A DNA stretch of 64,000 nucleotides from Sorghum bicolor (GCF_000003195.3 NC_012878.2:56482629-56546628), one strand, 5' to 3'. Shown: positions 12,254-23,576, counted from the stretch's first letter. A program made the numbers and translations. Notes: a model not told the origin generated them from the sequence alone.

Positions 12254-12952
12254 CTACCTCCTCTCCTCTAAACTCTGGTGTCTGGTCTAAAAGAAGGCTG
12301 TGATATGTTTCCCACCACTTTACACAATCACAAACGTGCGTGCTTCTTTTGTGTTGGAGTAGCGAAAATCTCCAAATTATTAATTAATCCCCAAAACAAA
12401 AGACACGCCCACAAAAAAACAATCAGAAAAAAAAAGAATATGAACGAGGAACATGCCGCGAAAATGAAACGTGCACGCGCGCGCGCGCAGCCCTCGAGCC
12501 GGAGACCGATCCGGCGGTCCGGTCCGTCCCCACCGTGCAGCCGTACTACACGCGCGCGGCGCGCGCGGGTGAGGTCATCCACCGGCCGACCGGTGGCGCG
12601 CCACCAGCAACCGAAGACCCCAACCGCCCCTCCCAACAAATCACACCCCGCCACGTGTTCCCGTGCCACCAACCGCGCCGCGCCGGCGGGCAGGTCAAAG
12701 TTGTGCACGGTGCACCAACAATGCACCGCCATGCGCCATCGCGACGCGACACGAGAGTTAAGTTTCGTCCACGTCCCGCCCCCGCGCCGCGCGCGCGCCG
12801 CCACCACCAAACCCAGATGTCCCGAGCCGGAGAGCCCCGTGGTAACCCAAGCAGCTGCGACCTCGTGTTGTGCTCATCGACCACGTGAACACGTGACGGC
12901 CGTGCGCTGCAAGCAACGGACGCCTTCGCCTCAAACCTCACTCGCCCTCGCC

Positions 12953-13826
12953 ATGGTGGTGCCGGCTCTCCTCGGCTGGGGCGCCGTCGCCGTCCTCGTC
13001 TCCCTCGCCGCGGCGCCCGCGGTCGCCGACGAGGCGGCGCACTACTACAACCCCAGCGCGTGCCAGAAGTCGTCGTTCCGGTGCGGCGACACCGTGGACG
13101 TGCGGTACCCGTTCTTCCTCGCCAACGCCACCTACGCCGTCGTCGAAGGCGACACGGCCTACGCCAAGTCCTACTGCGGGTACCCCGGCATGGCGATCGC
13201 CTGCGACGAGGCCGGCGGCCGCGCGACGCTGAAGCTGAAGAGCGACAACTACACCGTGCTGGGCATCGACTACGACAAACACACCGTGACGGTCGCCGAC
13301 GCCGACGTGCTAGCCGCCGGTGACGGCGGGGACGACTGCCCGAGGGTGGCGCACAACGTCACCGTGCCGCGGGAGACGTGGCTGAACCTGTCGGACACCG
13401 CCAACGACAACCTCGTCTTCTTCTACGACTGCGTCTTCACGTCATCAGAGACGACGACCCTTCCGCCGCCGGCGTCCGTCCTGCCGCCGATCAACTGCAG
13501 CAGCTTCCGGAACCCAACCGGGGCCAAGTCTTTCGTGGTGGTGGAGCGGGACATGAGGCTGCAGGACGACTGGCCGCGGGAGTGCAAGCAGCCGCTCGTC
13601 GCGCCGGTGCTGAAGAAGCTCCTGAGCCCTGATGAGGATTACCTCTTGCGTCTCAACAGCGACGGGTATGGGCAGCTGCTGAAGCAGGGGTTCCAGCTGA
13701 CGTGGGACCCCAGCGCCGGGTCCTGCTACTTCTGCGAGAACTCCGGCGGGCAGTGCAGCTACAACCAGGTCGGCGAGTTCATCGGCTGCCTCTGCTCCGA
13801 CGGCCGTGTGCGTAGCCCTGACTGCG
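12953..13826 (+). CDS. LRK10L: LRK10L alternative first exon A1 (secreted ectodomain)
   Basis: The exon encodes 291 complete codons: a signal peptide (about 1-25, cut near AVADEA), a cysteine-rich GUB_WAK_bind domain (from about 33, SSFRCGDTVDVRYPFF then SYCGYPG), many N-glycosylation sites, and a C-terminal WAK-associated segment with CENSGGQCSYN and CLCSDGR. It ends in phase 1 at a strong donor (G|GTAAGT at 13827). No transmembrane or kinase sequence follows before the next ectodomain exon at 14547. Its phase matches the common exon at 16614, so it can splice over the second first exon to give a 694-residue receptor kinase. The other possibility is a duplicated gene that lost its kinase. 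The ATG at 12953 is chosen because the signal peptide begins there; an in-frame open stretch upstream lacks coding character. Confidence 0.85.
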
Positions 13827-14546
13827 GTAAGTTCCTCCTTCTGCACTTTTTACTGTTACTAGTGCTAAACTTTGACACTCAAGAGAAAAATGACCACCGT
13901 GTGTACCAATTGCCTGGTAGTAGAGACGTGACTGTCGAAAAGCCAGACATCAATTAGCAGTAGAACATAGTTCCGGTTCTGTCCTGTGGTTTCTGATCCT
14001 TTTACGAGCAGCGCAACGGCAAACCATGTGGCGAAGGAGTTGAGCCCTAGTCGCAGCTGGTGGGCAGCGAGCCAAACAACGGGATCCGTCCCGTCGTTGT
14101 TCATGAGATCGATAGGACACGATGGAAACGGGGGCCGTCGCCAACCCTGACCTAGCGCGGCGTGCCACCGGAGAGAAGCAAATGTCTGATGCGGATGGTC
14201 ATCTTGTTCGTCAACCATCCGCAAGAGGCGCAGCCTCAAGTCTTTGACCTTGTCGTCCTTGCACTGCATTTTCCGAGAGTCTCTTTCCCTTGGATTGGAG
14301 CCGTGCCGTCGAGGACAGAAGAAACAGACCGAATCACTGACGCACTGCACGTCCCTACGTTGACACCACATGCTGCTCCGTTCTCGGCCATCCTATCTTG
14401 ACCTGTGCCAACGGACCATGACCACTGCAAGGACCACGAAACCACCGGTTTAAGTAGCAGCACCCGGCCGTGTCTACCACCTCTGACTGAGCACCCGTGT
14501 ATCTTTGCTCCCGCCGGCATCCCCCGCTCCCCTTTGCAGTGCTGCA
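13827..14546. other. Spacer between the two receptor ectodomain exons (candidate second promoter)
   Basis: 720 bp in which the second transcript must begin if A2 is used as a first exon. No clear TATA box was found; TTTAAG near 14450 is a weak candidate. A 168-codon antisense frame here has no recognisable domain. Confidence 0.4.
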
Positions 14547-17500
14547 ATGGCTCATTCAGAGCAAATGCATCGCCTGAGTCTAGCACTAACACCACTCCTC
14601 GTCACCCTACTCCTGACATCACTGCCCCAATGCGAGCCACAGCCCGACGACCGGTACAGCAGCTGCACGCCGACGCCGTACAGCTGCGGTTCAGTCCAGT
14701 TCGACGTCGGCTACCCGCTGTCGGTGGACGGCGGCGCCGACCGGCCGGACTACTGCTCGTTCCCGGGGTACCGCCTCTCCTGCACGAGCACGAACGGCAG
14801 CAGCAAGCTGCTGATCACCATGAATCCTCCCGCCGGCGGCGCCTGGACGTTCCAGGTGACGGGCGTCGACTACGAAAACCGCCTCCTCACACTCGTCGAC
14901 CAGGGCCTGGCGCAGCAGACGTGCCTGCAGCCGTACCGGAACACCACCATCGACGGCGCCCTGTTCGCCTACACCGACCGCGACCAGTTCCTGACGGTGT
15001 ACGTCAACTGCAGCGGCGGCGGCGGATCGCTGCCGTTGGTGGTCGATGTGCTCTCGTGCCTGTCCGGGGGCACGTCCTACTACAGCACGGACAACGGGAC
15101 GGTGGCGCCGGACTTGCTAGGGACGTGTAGCTCCACGCTGGTTGTGCCTTACAACTCGTCCATGGCTGCTGCGGCTGGGAGCTCTGGCCTTGGGAATGCC
15201 GTAAGAGGTGGCTTCGCCGCGCGGTGGACGGCGGGTGCGGGGTGGTGTCGAGACTGTGAGAATTCCGGAGGGCGATGTGGATATAACTCCACCAGTCCTA
15301 CTGATCACACCTGTTACTGCTCTGATGGTACAGTTATTGGAGCATGTTCGTCAGGTATCTTCTGTCCCCCAAAATCAAGATTGGCAAACCGAGGTTTATT
15401 GTTTCTATCATGATATCAAGGCTGCTGTGTAGTTGGCTAGTGTAGAAAACTACTAAGTACTCCCTCCATATAGGATTTAGAAATCGTTTAGGACAGCGAC
15501 ACAGTCTCCAAAACTCAACTTTAACCTCTTATTTTTATAAAAATATTTAGGAAAAAAATGATATATGTATAGTTTTATAAAAGTATTTTTCAATTCAAAT
15601 TCATTCATATAATTTTCACATTTGCAAACTCAACAGTTTAAAAGTTATTGATGATTTATATTCCCAATATTTGATCCAAATCTTGTCCAAAACGACTTCT
15701 AAATTCTATACGGAGTGAGTACAAACTAGTGTGATACAGACATTATTATTTTTGAATAGCATATTGGTATAGTTCTGGCCTGAATTTATATGAACTCTAT
15801 TGGAGCGACTGATAGAAACTGAATGCAATCTCAATCGCAGTAGCAGGCCGTGACATATATTTGACTCAAGGTGCGCATTTGGCATGGTTCAAATGACCCA
15901 GTCTGATATTGCTTACGCCATACCTGAAGTCCTGAACTGAACGTAAAATTTCAAATTCCTCTAGTATTGGTCCATTACTTTGTCTATGGAAACTTTTGCT
16001 TCTTGATATTGACACTTCACCTAGACTGGTAATCAATTGTTGACTTGAAGATTAGTAGGAACTGTAGAATTAATTAAGTTGACGACACAAGGCAAACTAA
16101 GTACCCTCCAATGTGACCCTTCGTCCCTTCCTGAAAGGAAATCCAAATTGGTTGTTCTCATCTCCATGACAGTGACATTCCTATTAACAACAAGATAAAA
16201 AAGATGTGGGCGAAGAACTGGACTTTGATAGTTTTCTTAGCATAGTTCTTTCATTTTCTTCTTAATGCAAGTTTAATGTCTATCTGATTGAATAGTTAAT
16301 ATTAGTTGACAAGCAGTAGATGCTTTTTTTGAAAGTAAAGACAGAAGCTCTGCCGCTCAATTAAGAAGGAAATAGAGTTTCATGTACAGGCACCCATAGT
16401 GCCAAAAAAATCCGGTCATAGGACCAATTGAAACACCGGCCATAGAGCTAACACATAGAAGCCAGCGTTCATGCGCTTATTGACAGTGGGCCTAACTACT
16501 CTGAAGAATGAGATAGAATTGCAACTAATTTTGTTGCAACAGAACATGACCCATTGGGAGTTTATGTAGTATAATGACCCGCGTTTCATAACTTTTTTCC
16601 ACTTCTTTTGCAGGATCGAAGAATAACAAAAAAGCAATTACAATAGGTAAATTCTGAACCTATGTCTGCTCTACCAGAAATACTGTAATCTTACATGGAT
16701 AATTGGATATATGAACTGTAAATAATTCATCGTTTGATCAAATATCATTTAAATGATTCATTGTTGTTGTTACAAAAATTCCGCAGCTAGGGACACTTAG
16801 ATCAATTGTCTTTGACTGAAGGCTTGCTTTAGTTTATTGTGGCAATGATTGATTTTAATTTATTTTTCTTTAGAAATATTGCAGACAATATAAGCACACT
16901 GTGGTACTGTGATTGTCATCACCATAATAGTGATGAGTGCAGTGTGCTAGCAGAAATTACGCAAGTGGGCTTGCCACCCTACAAGTTCCCAAACCCCATG
17001 CACCTGTTCTTTCCTGAACAATGTCCTCACCATTTGCAAAAATTGCAACTTCAGGGACCTCCATAGCTGCCGGCGTTTTGTCTTTGCTTCTTGTGGTCAT
17101 GACGTGCTTGTACATCCGCAAGAGAAGGCAGTACAACTTGACCTCGTCCTCCAGGCTTCTCAAGCCCACTGCCTCCGGCGGGACGCCGCGTTCCATAGGT
17201 AGCACCACTGACATGGAGTCCGGCAGCGTCCACAGCCTGCAGACGCACCACTTCACATACGAGGAGCTGGAGGAGGCAACTGACAGCTTCAGTGGCACCA
17301 TGGAGATCGGCGATGGCGGCTTCGGCACAGTGTACAAAGGTACACATCACACTGAATGAAAACACTATTAGCAAGATCTTTTTTTTCAGTTTGTTGATTG
17401 ACATGCAATTTTACGTTGGTTTGTGATGTGTTCATCAGGGCATCTCCGAGATGGGCGCGAGGTGGCCGTGAAGCGCCTGTACAACAACAGCTGCCGGCGC

Positions 17501-18429
17501 GTGGAGCAGTTCCTGAACGAGGCGGCCATCCTCTCCCGCCTGCGCCACCCGAATCTGGTGCTGTTCTACGGCTGCACCTCCAGCCGCAGCCGCGAGCTCC
17601 TGCTGGTGTACGAGTTCGTGCCCAACGGCACCTTGGCGGACCACCTCCACGGCGACCACGCCGCGGAGCGCGCGCTCACCTGGCCGCTCCGCCTCGGCGT
17701 CGCCGTCGAGGCGGCCGCGGCGCTCGCCTACCTCCACGCCGTCGAGCCGCCCGTCGTGCACCGCGACGTCAAGACCAGCAACATCCTCCTCGACGCCAAC
17801 TTCCACGTCAAGGTCGCCGACTTCGGGCTGTCCCGCCTCTTCCCGCTCGACGTCACGCACGTCTCCACCGCCCCGCAGGGCACCCCGGGGTAAATTAAAG
17901 CCATGACGACTGATCGACATTGACGAGCAAGATCGAAGCTCGTGCTGCTCTGTTATTTACCCTCGTGGCAATGGTTGGCATGTGCAGGTACGTGGATCCA
18001 GAGTACCACCAGTGCTACCAGCTGACGGACAGGAGCGACGTGTACAGCTTCGGCGTCGTGCTCGTGGAGCTCATCTCGTCGAAGCCCGCCGTGGACGTGA
18101 CCCGCGACCGCAGCGAGATCAACCTGGCCGGCATGGCCATCCACAAGATCCAGCAGTGCCAGCTGGAGCAGCTGGTGGACCTCGACCTCGGGTACGGCTC
18201 CGACGAGGCGACGAGGAAGGCGATGACGATGGTCGCCGAGCTGGCGTTCCGGTGCCTGCAGCAGAACGGCGAGATGCGGCCGCCGATCAAGGAGGTGCTC
18301 GACGCCCTTAGGAGCATCCAGGAGGACGGGTTCGGGAAGAAGGGAGATGCGCTCATCGCGCCGCGCTCGCCTGACACCGTGCACGCTCCGTGGGATAGCA
18401 TGAGTACAACCCCCAGTATTAGCCAATGA
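14547..18429 (+). CDS. LRK10L: LRK10-like receptor protein kinase (exon A2 plus common exons), 672 aa
   Basis: Exons are 14547-15354, 16614-16646, 17055-17339, 17439-17889 and 17988-18429. Exon A2 encodes a signal peptide (about 1-30), a GUB_WAK_bind domain (CTPTPYSCG, YCSFPGYRLSC) and a WAK-associated C-terminus (CENSGGRCGYN). The 33-nt exon supplies GSKNNKKAITI. The next exon carries the transmembrane helix (AAGVLSLLLVVMTCLYI), a basic stop-transfer stretch and the glycine loop GDGGFGTVYKG. The last two hold the rest of a Ser/Thr kinase: AVKRL lysine, catalytic HRDVKTSN, DFGLSRLF and GTPGYVDPEY. All catalytic residues are present and it is an RD kinase. It should sit in the plasma membrane and read cell-wall or apoplastic cues; relatives act in rust resistance, ABA and drought responses. 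Intron phases agree throughout. Confidence 0.9.
15460..15719. mobile_element. Stowaway-like (Tc1/mariner) MITE inside receptor-kinase intron
   Basis: 260 bp with terminal CTCCCTCC and CGGAGTGAG, flanked by TA. It lies in the long intron after exon A2. A second copy of the same family is at 23653-23916. Confidence 0.75.
16322..16490. mobile_element. Possible 3'-end remnant of a LINE-type retroposon
   Basis: A poly-T run followed by GCTCTGCCGCTCAATTAAG and a short AT-rich stretch resembles the antisense 3' end of grass LINE elements. It lies in the receptor-kinase intron, just upstream of the 33-nt exon. No reverse transcriptase remains. Confidence 0.35.
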
Positions 18430-19695
18430 CAATAATAAGCACCTTGACGAGTAGTCACGGTAGTACGACAAGATCCGTGGCCCAAAGATGTCATGACTTG
18501 ATGGGTGTCATTTTGTTGAGATCTAAAGTGCTCCCGATCGATATATGTAGAAATAGAATAGAGATTTTGGCCTCTTGGTGGTGTAAATTATGTCTCTCTT
18601 TGCACCTTTCAAACAGCATGTAAATGTATATATATTAGCTTGTTCGCTTTGGCAGAAAAGTCATGTCTAAAAGTATTGGTCGCTGATTTATTGTAAGACA
18701 AAAACATTGATAAATGGCTGATAGATTCGACAGATAAGCTCAAACGAATAGGCTAGAAATTATTGTCACTGTATATTAAACGAGTGGCAGCTGGTAACAT
18801 CTTCTGCTCGCTGAGTCAGGGGCCATTTGGAATAGAGGAATATCAGAGGAAAAATGAAGCCATTCCATAGGAAAGGAAAGCAACCAATGCGTTTGGAACA
18901 AAGGAATTGGAGAGAAACTTTCTAGAGAAAAAGGCAATGAGAGTTGTACTTTTGGATGAAAGAAAAAATACACTCCATGCCATGGGAATTTTTCTTCCAA
19001 CGCTTGCTCCCACACATCCATGTGCTAATACTTTACCCCTCAACACTCTAATATAGTGTATTCTAGCAATAAAAAATATCCTTAATATATTCCAAAGGAT
19101 AAAATCTAATTTTACATTAAATATTTTATATTTATCAACCAATCACCCTCAATCACGTCGATGGTAGTGTCTGATTAGAAAACAAAATGAGAGTACATAT
19201 GTTTTTTATGTTTTCTATTGATTTGTCTTTTAGATGGAGGGGCAGCCGGGTAGGGGGTGGGGAGCAAAAGACCCCAAGCTTAAAATTTTCAAATTTTCAA
19301 TCAAGTTTAGATAAAATTTACATTGTTATTCCCTTTAATAAGATAACATTCACATTTCTGGCTCGTCACTGTGTGCACACCACTACTCAACTTGTGGAAG
19401 AAGAAAGAAGTGTAGCAAGTAGCATTCATTCCATTCTTGATCAGGTGTTGAAGGAAATTGAAGATCTTAGGCTTACCTTTCAGGAGTTTTTTTTTAATGT
19501 TAATAGATCTTGTCATAAGTTAGCGTATGTTTTAGCGGAACAAGTCACGAGCACGCGTCGGAGATGTAGCTTGTAACTCTGGCGTATGTGTATGAACCAG
19601 TGATGTTTGAGGCTTCAGCCGGTTGAATGAAAGCCAACTGAGTCACACAAAAAAATGCTAACGAGACACGTTGGTGGGAGTCCGCCGTTGGCTAG
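18430..19695. other. Receptor-kinase 3' region and repeat-derived spacer
   Basis: The 3' UTR probably ends before 18630. From about 18636 to 18757, GCTTGTTCGCTT and AAACGAATAGGC form imperfect inverted ends of a hAT-like MITE. At 18810-19140 there is low-complexity sequence typical of dispersed grass repeats. A transposon protein remnant is listed separately. Confidence 0.4.
19370..19576 (+). pseudogene. Remnant of a retroelement RNase H-like domain
   Basis: A frame of about 65 codons reads like the end of a plant RNase H-like domain of the type found in LINEs and related zinc-knuckle proteins: a helix, then FNVNRSCHKLAYVLAEQ, comparable to the usual SRSCNKVAHxLA end motif. It has no upstream catalytic part, no valid start and ends in a stop at about 19574. 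This is a decayed fragment and not a host gene. Confidence 0.4.
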
Positions 19696-19979
19696 GGCCT
19701 TGTTTACTTCCCAGAAAATTTTGCAAAATTTTTCACATTCTTCGTCACATCGAATCTTTAGACGCGTGCATGGAGTATTAAATATAGACGAAAATAAAAA
19801 CTAATTGCACAGTTTAGTCGGAATTGGCGAGACGAATCTTTTAAGCCTAGTTAGTCTATGATTGGACAATATTTGTCAAATACAAACGAAAGTGCTACAG
19901 TGTCGATTTTCTAAAATTTTTCGGAACTAAACAAGCTACAGTGTCGATTTTCTAAAATTTTTCGGAACTAAACAAGGCC
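19696..19979. mobile_element. Tourist/PIF-Harbinger-like MITE with internal duplication
   Basis: Termini GGCCTTGTTTACTT and AACTAAACAAGGCC, flanked by TAG. Its right end is duplicated in tandem with a 41-bp period (19894 and 19935), so the terminal sequence appears twice. Confidence 0.85.
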
Positions 19980-20065
19980 TAGGTTTGCGCGTGTCTTCCT
20001 TTCAGTGCGTGTTGGCTGGGTCCTTTGGTGCATGATTGAGGTCTTGTCCTTTGGTGCATGATTGA

Positions 20066-20665
20066 GGTCTTATTTAGTTGGCTAAAAGAAAAATTTTTAA
20101 ATATCACATTGTGGGGGTATAAACCTCTATACCCTCATTGGCCTATATGGGCCGCACCATCAGAGGTGGCTCGGTCCATAGGATGAAGACGTGCGACGCA
20201 CGACTGATCGGCGTGCACCGCAAGACTACAAGATATTGTATCAAATAGGATACTTTGTTTGTAACTCTGTCCCTTCAGGATATATAAGGAGGGGCAGGAG
20301 TCCCCTAGAGGACAGGTCATACACGACATATCATCTCAGCACAATTCAATACAATCAGACGCAGGACGTAGGTATTACGCCCACACGGCGGCCGAACCTG
20401 GATAAAAACCTTGTCCGTGTCTTGCGTCACCATCAAGTTCGTAGCTTGCGCACCGTCTACCGATAAACTACTACCGTGGGTATACCCCAAGGTAGACTGC
20501 CAACTAGTTTTCGTCGACACACATCGGATATACCGACACACATTTAAAGTATTAAATATGATTAATAAAAAGCAAATTATATGGCTCATCTAGAAACAGC
20601 GAGACAAATTTATTAAGACTAATTAATCTATCATTAGAACATATGGGTTACTATAGCAGTTATGG
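20066..20665. mobile_element. Tourist-like MITE interrupted by a solo LTR
   Basis: The left part (20066-20109, GGTCTTATTTAGTTGG) and the right part (from 20520) are the two pieces of one MITE-family element in reverse orientation. Words such as AAAGTATTAAATA and GCGAGACAAATTTATTAAG after the LTR match that family. A second partial copy, in forward orientation, continues from about 20670 to 20790. Confidence 0.6.
20110..20519. mobile_element. Solo LTR of an LTR retrotransposon
   Basis: This 410-bp block starts TGTGGGGGTATAAACC and ends TCGTCGACA, so it has TG and CA ends. It is flanked by perfect 5-bp target duplications, CACAT at 20105-20109 and 20520-20524. A TATA-like TATATAAGG lies near 20279. 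No internal region or second LTR is present, which fits removal by LTR-LTR recombination. The superfamily (gypsy or copia) cannot be told from the LTR alone. Confidence 0.88.
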
Positions 20666-21044
20666 CTAATCTTAGACTAATTAGTCTTAAAAGATTGGTC
20701 TCGTGATTTACAACTAAACTGTATAATTAGTTTTTTTATCTACATTTAATGCTTCACATGTATTAAAAATCGATGTGATGAGTGCCCGCACGATGCCAAT
20801 ACCTCCGGGATTTTTTACTTATCATTTCATCCCTAGCAGTAGCTCAACAAATATGGTAAAAATCTATAACATAGCTTAAAAACATAAATTTTTTCTTTTT
20901 TAAAAAATATCTTTCAGTAGATTTTTTTTTTCTGCACGCATTGCGTGTCACAAGATCCTTAAAGGGCTTATTTGGATTTCTAGATTAAGATGAATATATG
21001 GGCATACAAAAGCCCTAAGGTCTATGGACTACAACCCTTTGTAA

Positions 21045-21287
21045 GGTCTTGTTTGGTTGGAGAAAAGTCTTGATTTTGGCTACCGTAGCACTTTCGTTTA
21101 CATTTGACAAACGTTGTCCAATTATAGAATAACTAAGCTTAAAATATTCGTCTCGCGAATTACAGTCAAACTTTGCAATTAGTTTTTGTTTTCATCTATA
21201 TTTAATGCTCAATACATGTGCCGCAAGATTTGATGTGACGGAGAATCTTGAAAAGTTTTTGGTTTTTAGGGTCAAAAAAACAAGACC
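21045..21287. mobile_element. Tourist/PIF-Harbinger-like MITE
   Basis: 243 bp with GGTCTTGTTTGGTT and AACAAGACC ends, flanked by TAA. A partial right half of another copy follows at about 21293-21412. Confidence 0.82.
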
Positions 21288-21439
21288 TAACTAGACACAA
21301 AAGATTCAATTACGTGTAAATTATATAATTATTTAATTTTTTATTTATATTTAATGCTCTATATATATATCTAAAATTTCGATGTGATAGAGGACTTTGA
21401 ATTTTTTTTAGAAATGGGCCGAGTGTCAAACTAGACATC

Positions 21440-22025
21440 AGGCTTGATCAGTCTTGTCCGGAGTTGGGCCTACTCAGCCAGCCGCAACGGGCCAGAAATC
21501 TTGGGATTTTCGCTTCCCCAACTTGCGGCCGAGCCATCGTCTCCAACAAATCCCAGCGCTCTCTCCTGGCTGGCGTCTCTGGCGCTGGATCCCAGACGGA
21601 CCCAGGACGCGGAGCGCCGGTGGTTTGCTCGCTCGGTGCGCGAGCAGCTGCGGGCAGACACGCGAGGGGCGCGTGCCGCGCGTGCCTGGCCCGCCTCCGA
21701 GCACCCGTTTCCTCGCGGCGAGCCAGCGTCGCCACGAGTCGACCCCGACCGGCGCGCGAGGCGGCACACGCCGCGCCCCGGCTCCGCCGAAAGAGGACAC
21801 GGCGCATCGCCGTACCTGCGTGGCGTTGGGCCCGCGAATATGATCTCGCCGCGCCCGCGTTTCCCTTTGGCAGATGCGACGATGCGATGCGATACCTCCC
21901 GGCCGCCGGATTGGCAATGGCAACGCCGCAAGTAGGAGGAGCTCAGGCGCTCATCAAGACATCACCTGGACGACCGCGCGCTGGACCCACTGTACTGTGG
22001 CTGCATGCCGTGGTCCATGCATGAT
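21440..22025. other. GC-rich island without recognised gene
   Basis: A sharp GC-rich block in AT-rich surroundings is open in several frames on both strands for 120-186 codons, which is expected of GC-rich DNA and does not identify a gene. No domain or homologue was recognised. It could be the promoter and first exon of an unidentified transcript or a captured gene piece. Confidence 0.4.
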
Positions 22026-22730
22026 TCACGCTAGCTTCTCGTGACTGTTTTTTTTTTTTAAAAAAAAAGAAGAAGACTCGAGACAGGTATCATTATTCAT
22101 CGCCTGATCGAGTTCAGAGCGCAGAAAATTCCCGTCTCGGTCGATCTGGTCTTCGATGCGACCCAGGGCCGACACGTTTTTTTGTTCGTTCGTGTATCAG
22201 CAAAAGTACTGTATATCAGATGGGTGCATTGGAATAGCATGCATTAGGGTTCCCACTTTCTGGGCAGTCCTTGTCACCTAATCAAATTGTCATCGGCTTA
22301 TTAGTATGAGCCGACGGGGACCAGTTTGGCCGGACCCGGGCAGGCTAATATTGGTGCAACCACGATCACATATAGTGGATCAGTTCGGTTTTGCTGGATC
22401 ACACAGAGTATATATATATCACAATTATTCACAAATGACCCTACCATTTTGGGACGCCATGACCATGCATGGCCCACTCGCCACGTATTACTGCCACCTA
22501 GGTCGAATGCATGCGGCATATATATATAGTTTTTTTTAAATCAGCTTTGTTGTTTTGTAGTCAAGTCCAGCAGTCGAGTGGATTTATGGTGCTAATAGCT
22601 ATTCCAGACTCGCGTAAAAAAACCCTTCTAGCTTGTTCGCTTAAGTTTATCAGCCGAATCTACAAATTATTTAGTATTTTTTTCTTTTATAACAAATTAA
22701 TCAACAGTAATTATAACTTAGGCCTTGTTT
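22026..22730. other. Intergenic, low complexity and repeats
   Basis: A poly-T/poly-A palindrome-like stretch lies at 22048-22072, and GCTTGTTCGCTTAAG near 22631 resembles one end of the hAT-like MITE seen at 18636. No gene was seen. Confidence 0.4.
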
Positions 22731-22963
22731 AGTTCCCGGCCGAATTTTTTTCGGAACACTATAGCACTTTCGTTTGTTTGTGATAATTATTGTCCAATCA
22801 TGAACTAACTAGATTCAAAAGATTCGTCTCGGAAATTTCGACCAAACTGTGCAATTAGTTTTTAATTTTGTTTATATTTAATACTTCATGCATGCGTCTA
22901 AAGATTCGATGTGATGGAGAATCTTGAAAAGTTTTTGGATTTTGGGTGGAAGTAAACAAGGCC
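22731..22963. mobile_element. Tourist/PIF-Harbinger-like MITE
   Basis: 233 bp with GGCCTTGTTTAGTT and AAACAAGGCC ends, flanked by TTA on both sides, the classical target of this superfamily. Confidence 0.88.
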
Positions 22964-23333
22964 TTATAACAAAACAAGGTGGGTAGAGCCACCACCCACC
23001 AGCAGTCACCACCGACGCACGCCATCACAAATCATAACATACTCAAATAATATTCCTCCTACAATCTAGCCATACATTTAGTATAGTTTTTTTTTTTTGA
23101 CAAGGTACATTTAGTATAGTTAATTAACTGATCACACCAGCCTGGGTGGTGCAAACAAAGACTAGAATACGTTAGTTAATTAAACTGATTACTGCTAGTA
23201 TAGTACAGCATATCTGACAGGCACCCACCCTCTGCCTTTTCGGAACGTGGAGGGGGCATGAAGCCACACAAGACATATATTTGGTAATCTAGCGCTTGTT
23301 CTACTCGTGGAGTAATTTTATAATATCTTCCTC

Positions 23334-23576
23334 GGCTTTGTTTAGATGCGAAAAGATTTTGGATTTCGCTACTGTAGCATTTTTGTTTGTTTGTGACAAA
23401 TATTGTCCAATTATGGACTAACTAGGATCAAAAGATTCGTCTCGTAATTTACAGGTAAACTGTACAATTAGTTTTTATTTTCGTCCATATTTAATGCTTC
23501 ATGCATGTGTCGAAAGATTCAATGTGACGGAGAATCTTAAAATCTTTTTAGTTTTCGGGGTGAACTAAACAAGGCC
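23334..23576. mobile_element. Tourist/PIF-Harbinger-like MITE
   Basis: 243 bp. The left end is slightly decayed (GGCTTTGTTTAGAT) and the right end is GAACTAAACAAGGCC. The flanking triplet is CTC on both sides, unlike the usual TAA/TTA. Confidence 0.8.

Noticed and set aside
12278..12952. N-terminal extension of the receptor ectodomain frame by 225 codons
   Set aside because: The upstream part is basic, low in complexity and would bury the signal peptide; the ATG at 12953 directly precedes the hydrophobic leader.
13865..14371. 168-codon antisense frame between the two receptor ectodomain exons
   Set aside because: No recognisable domain, no supporting promoter or splice context, and its GC-rich setting explains the open frame.
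21444..22024. Overlapping frames of 119-186 codons in the GC-rich island
   Set aside because: Open in five frames at once, with no motif; a protein claim cannot be supported.
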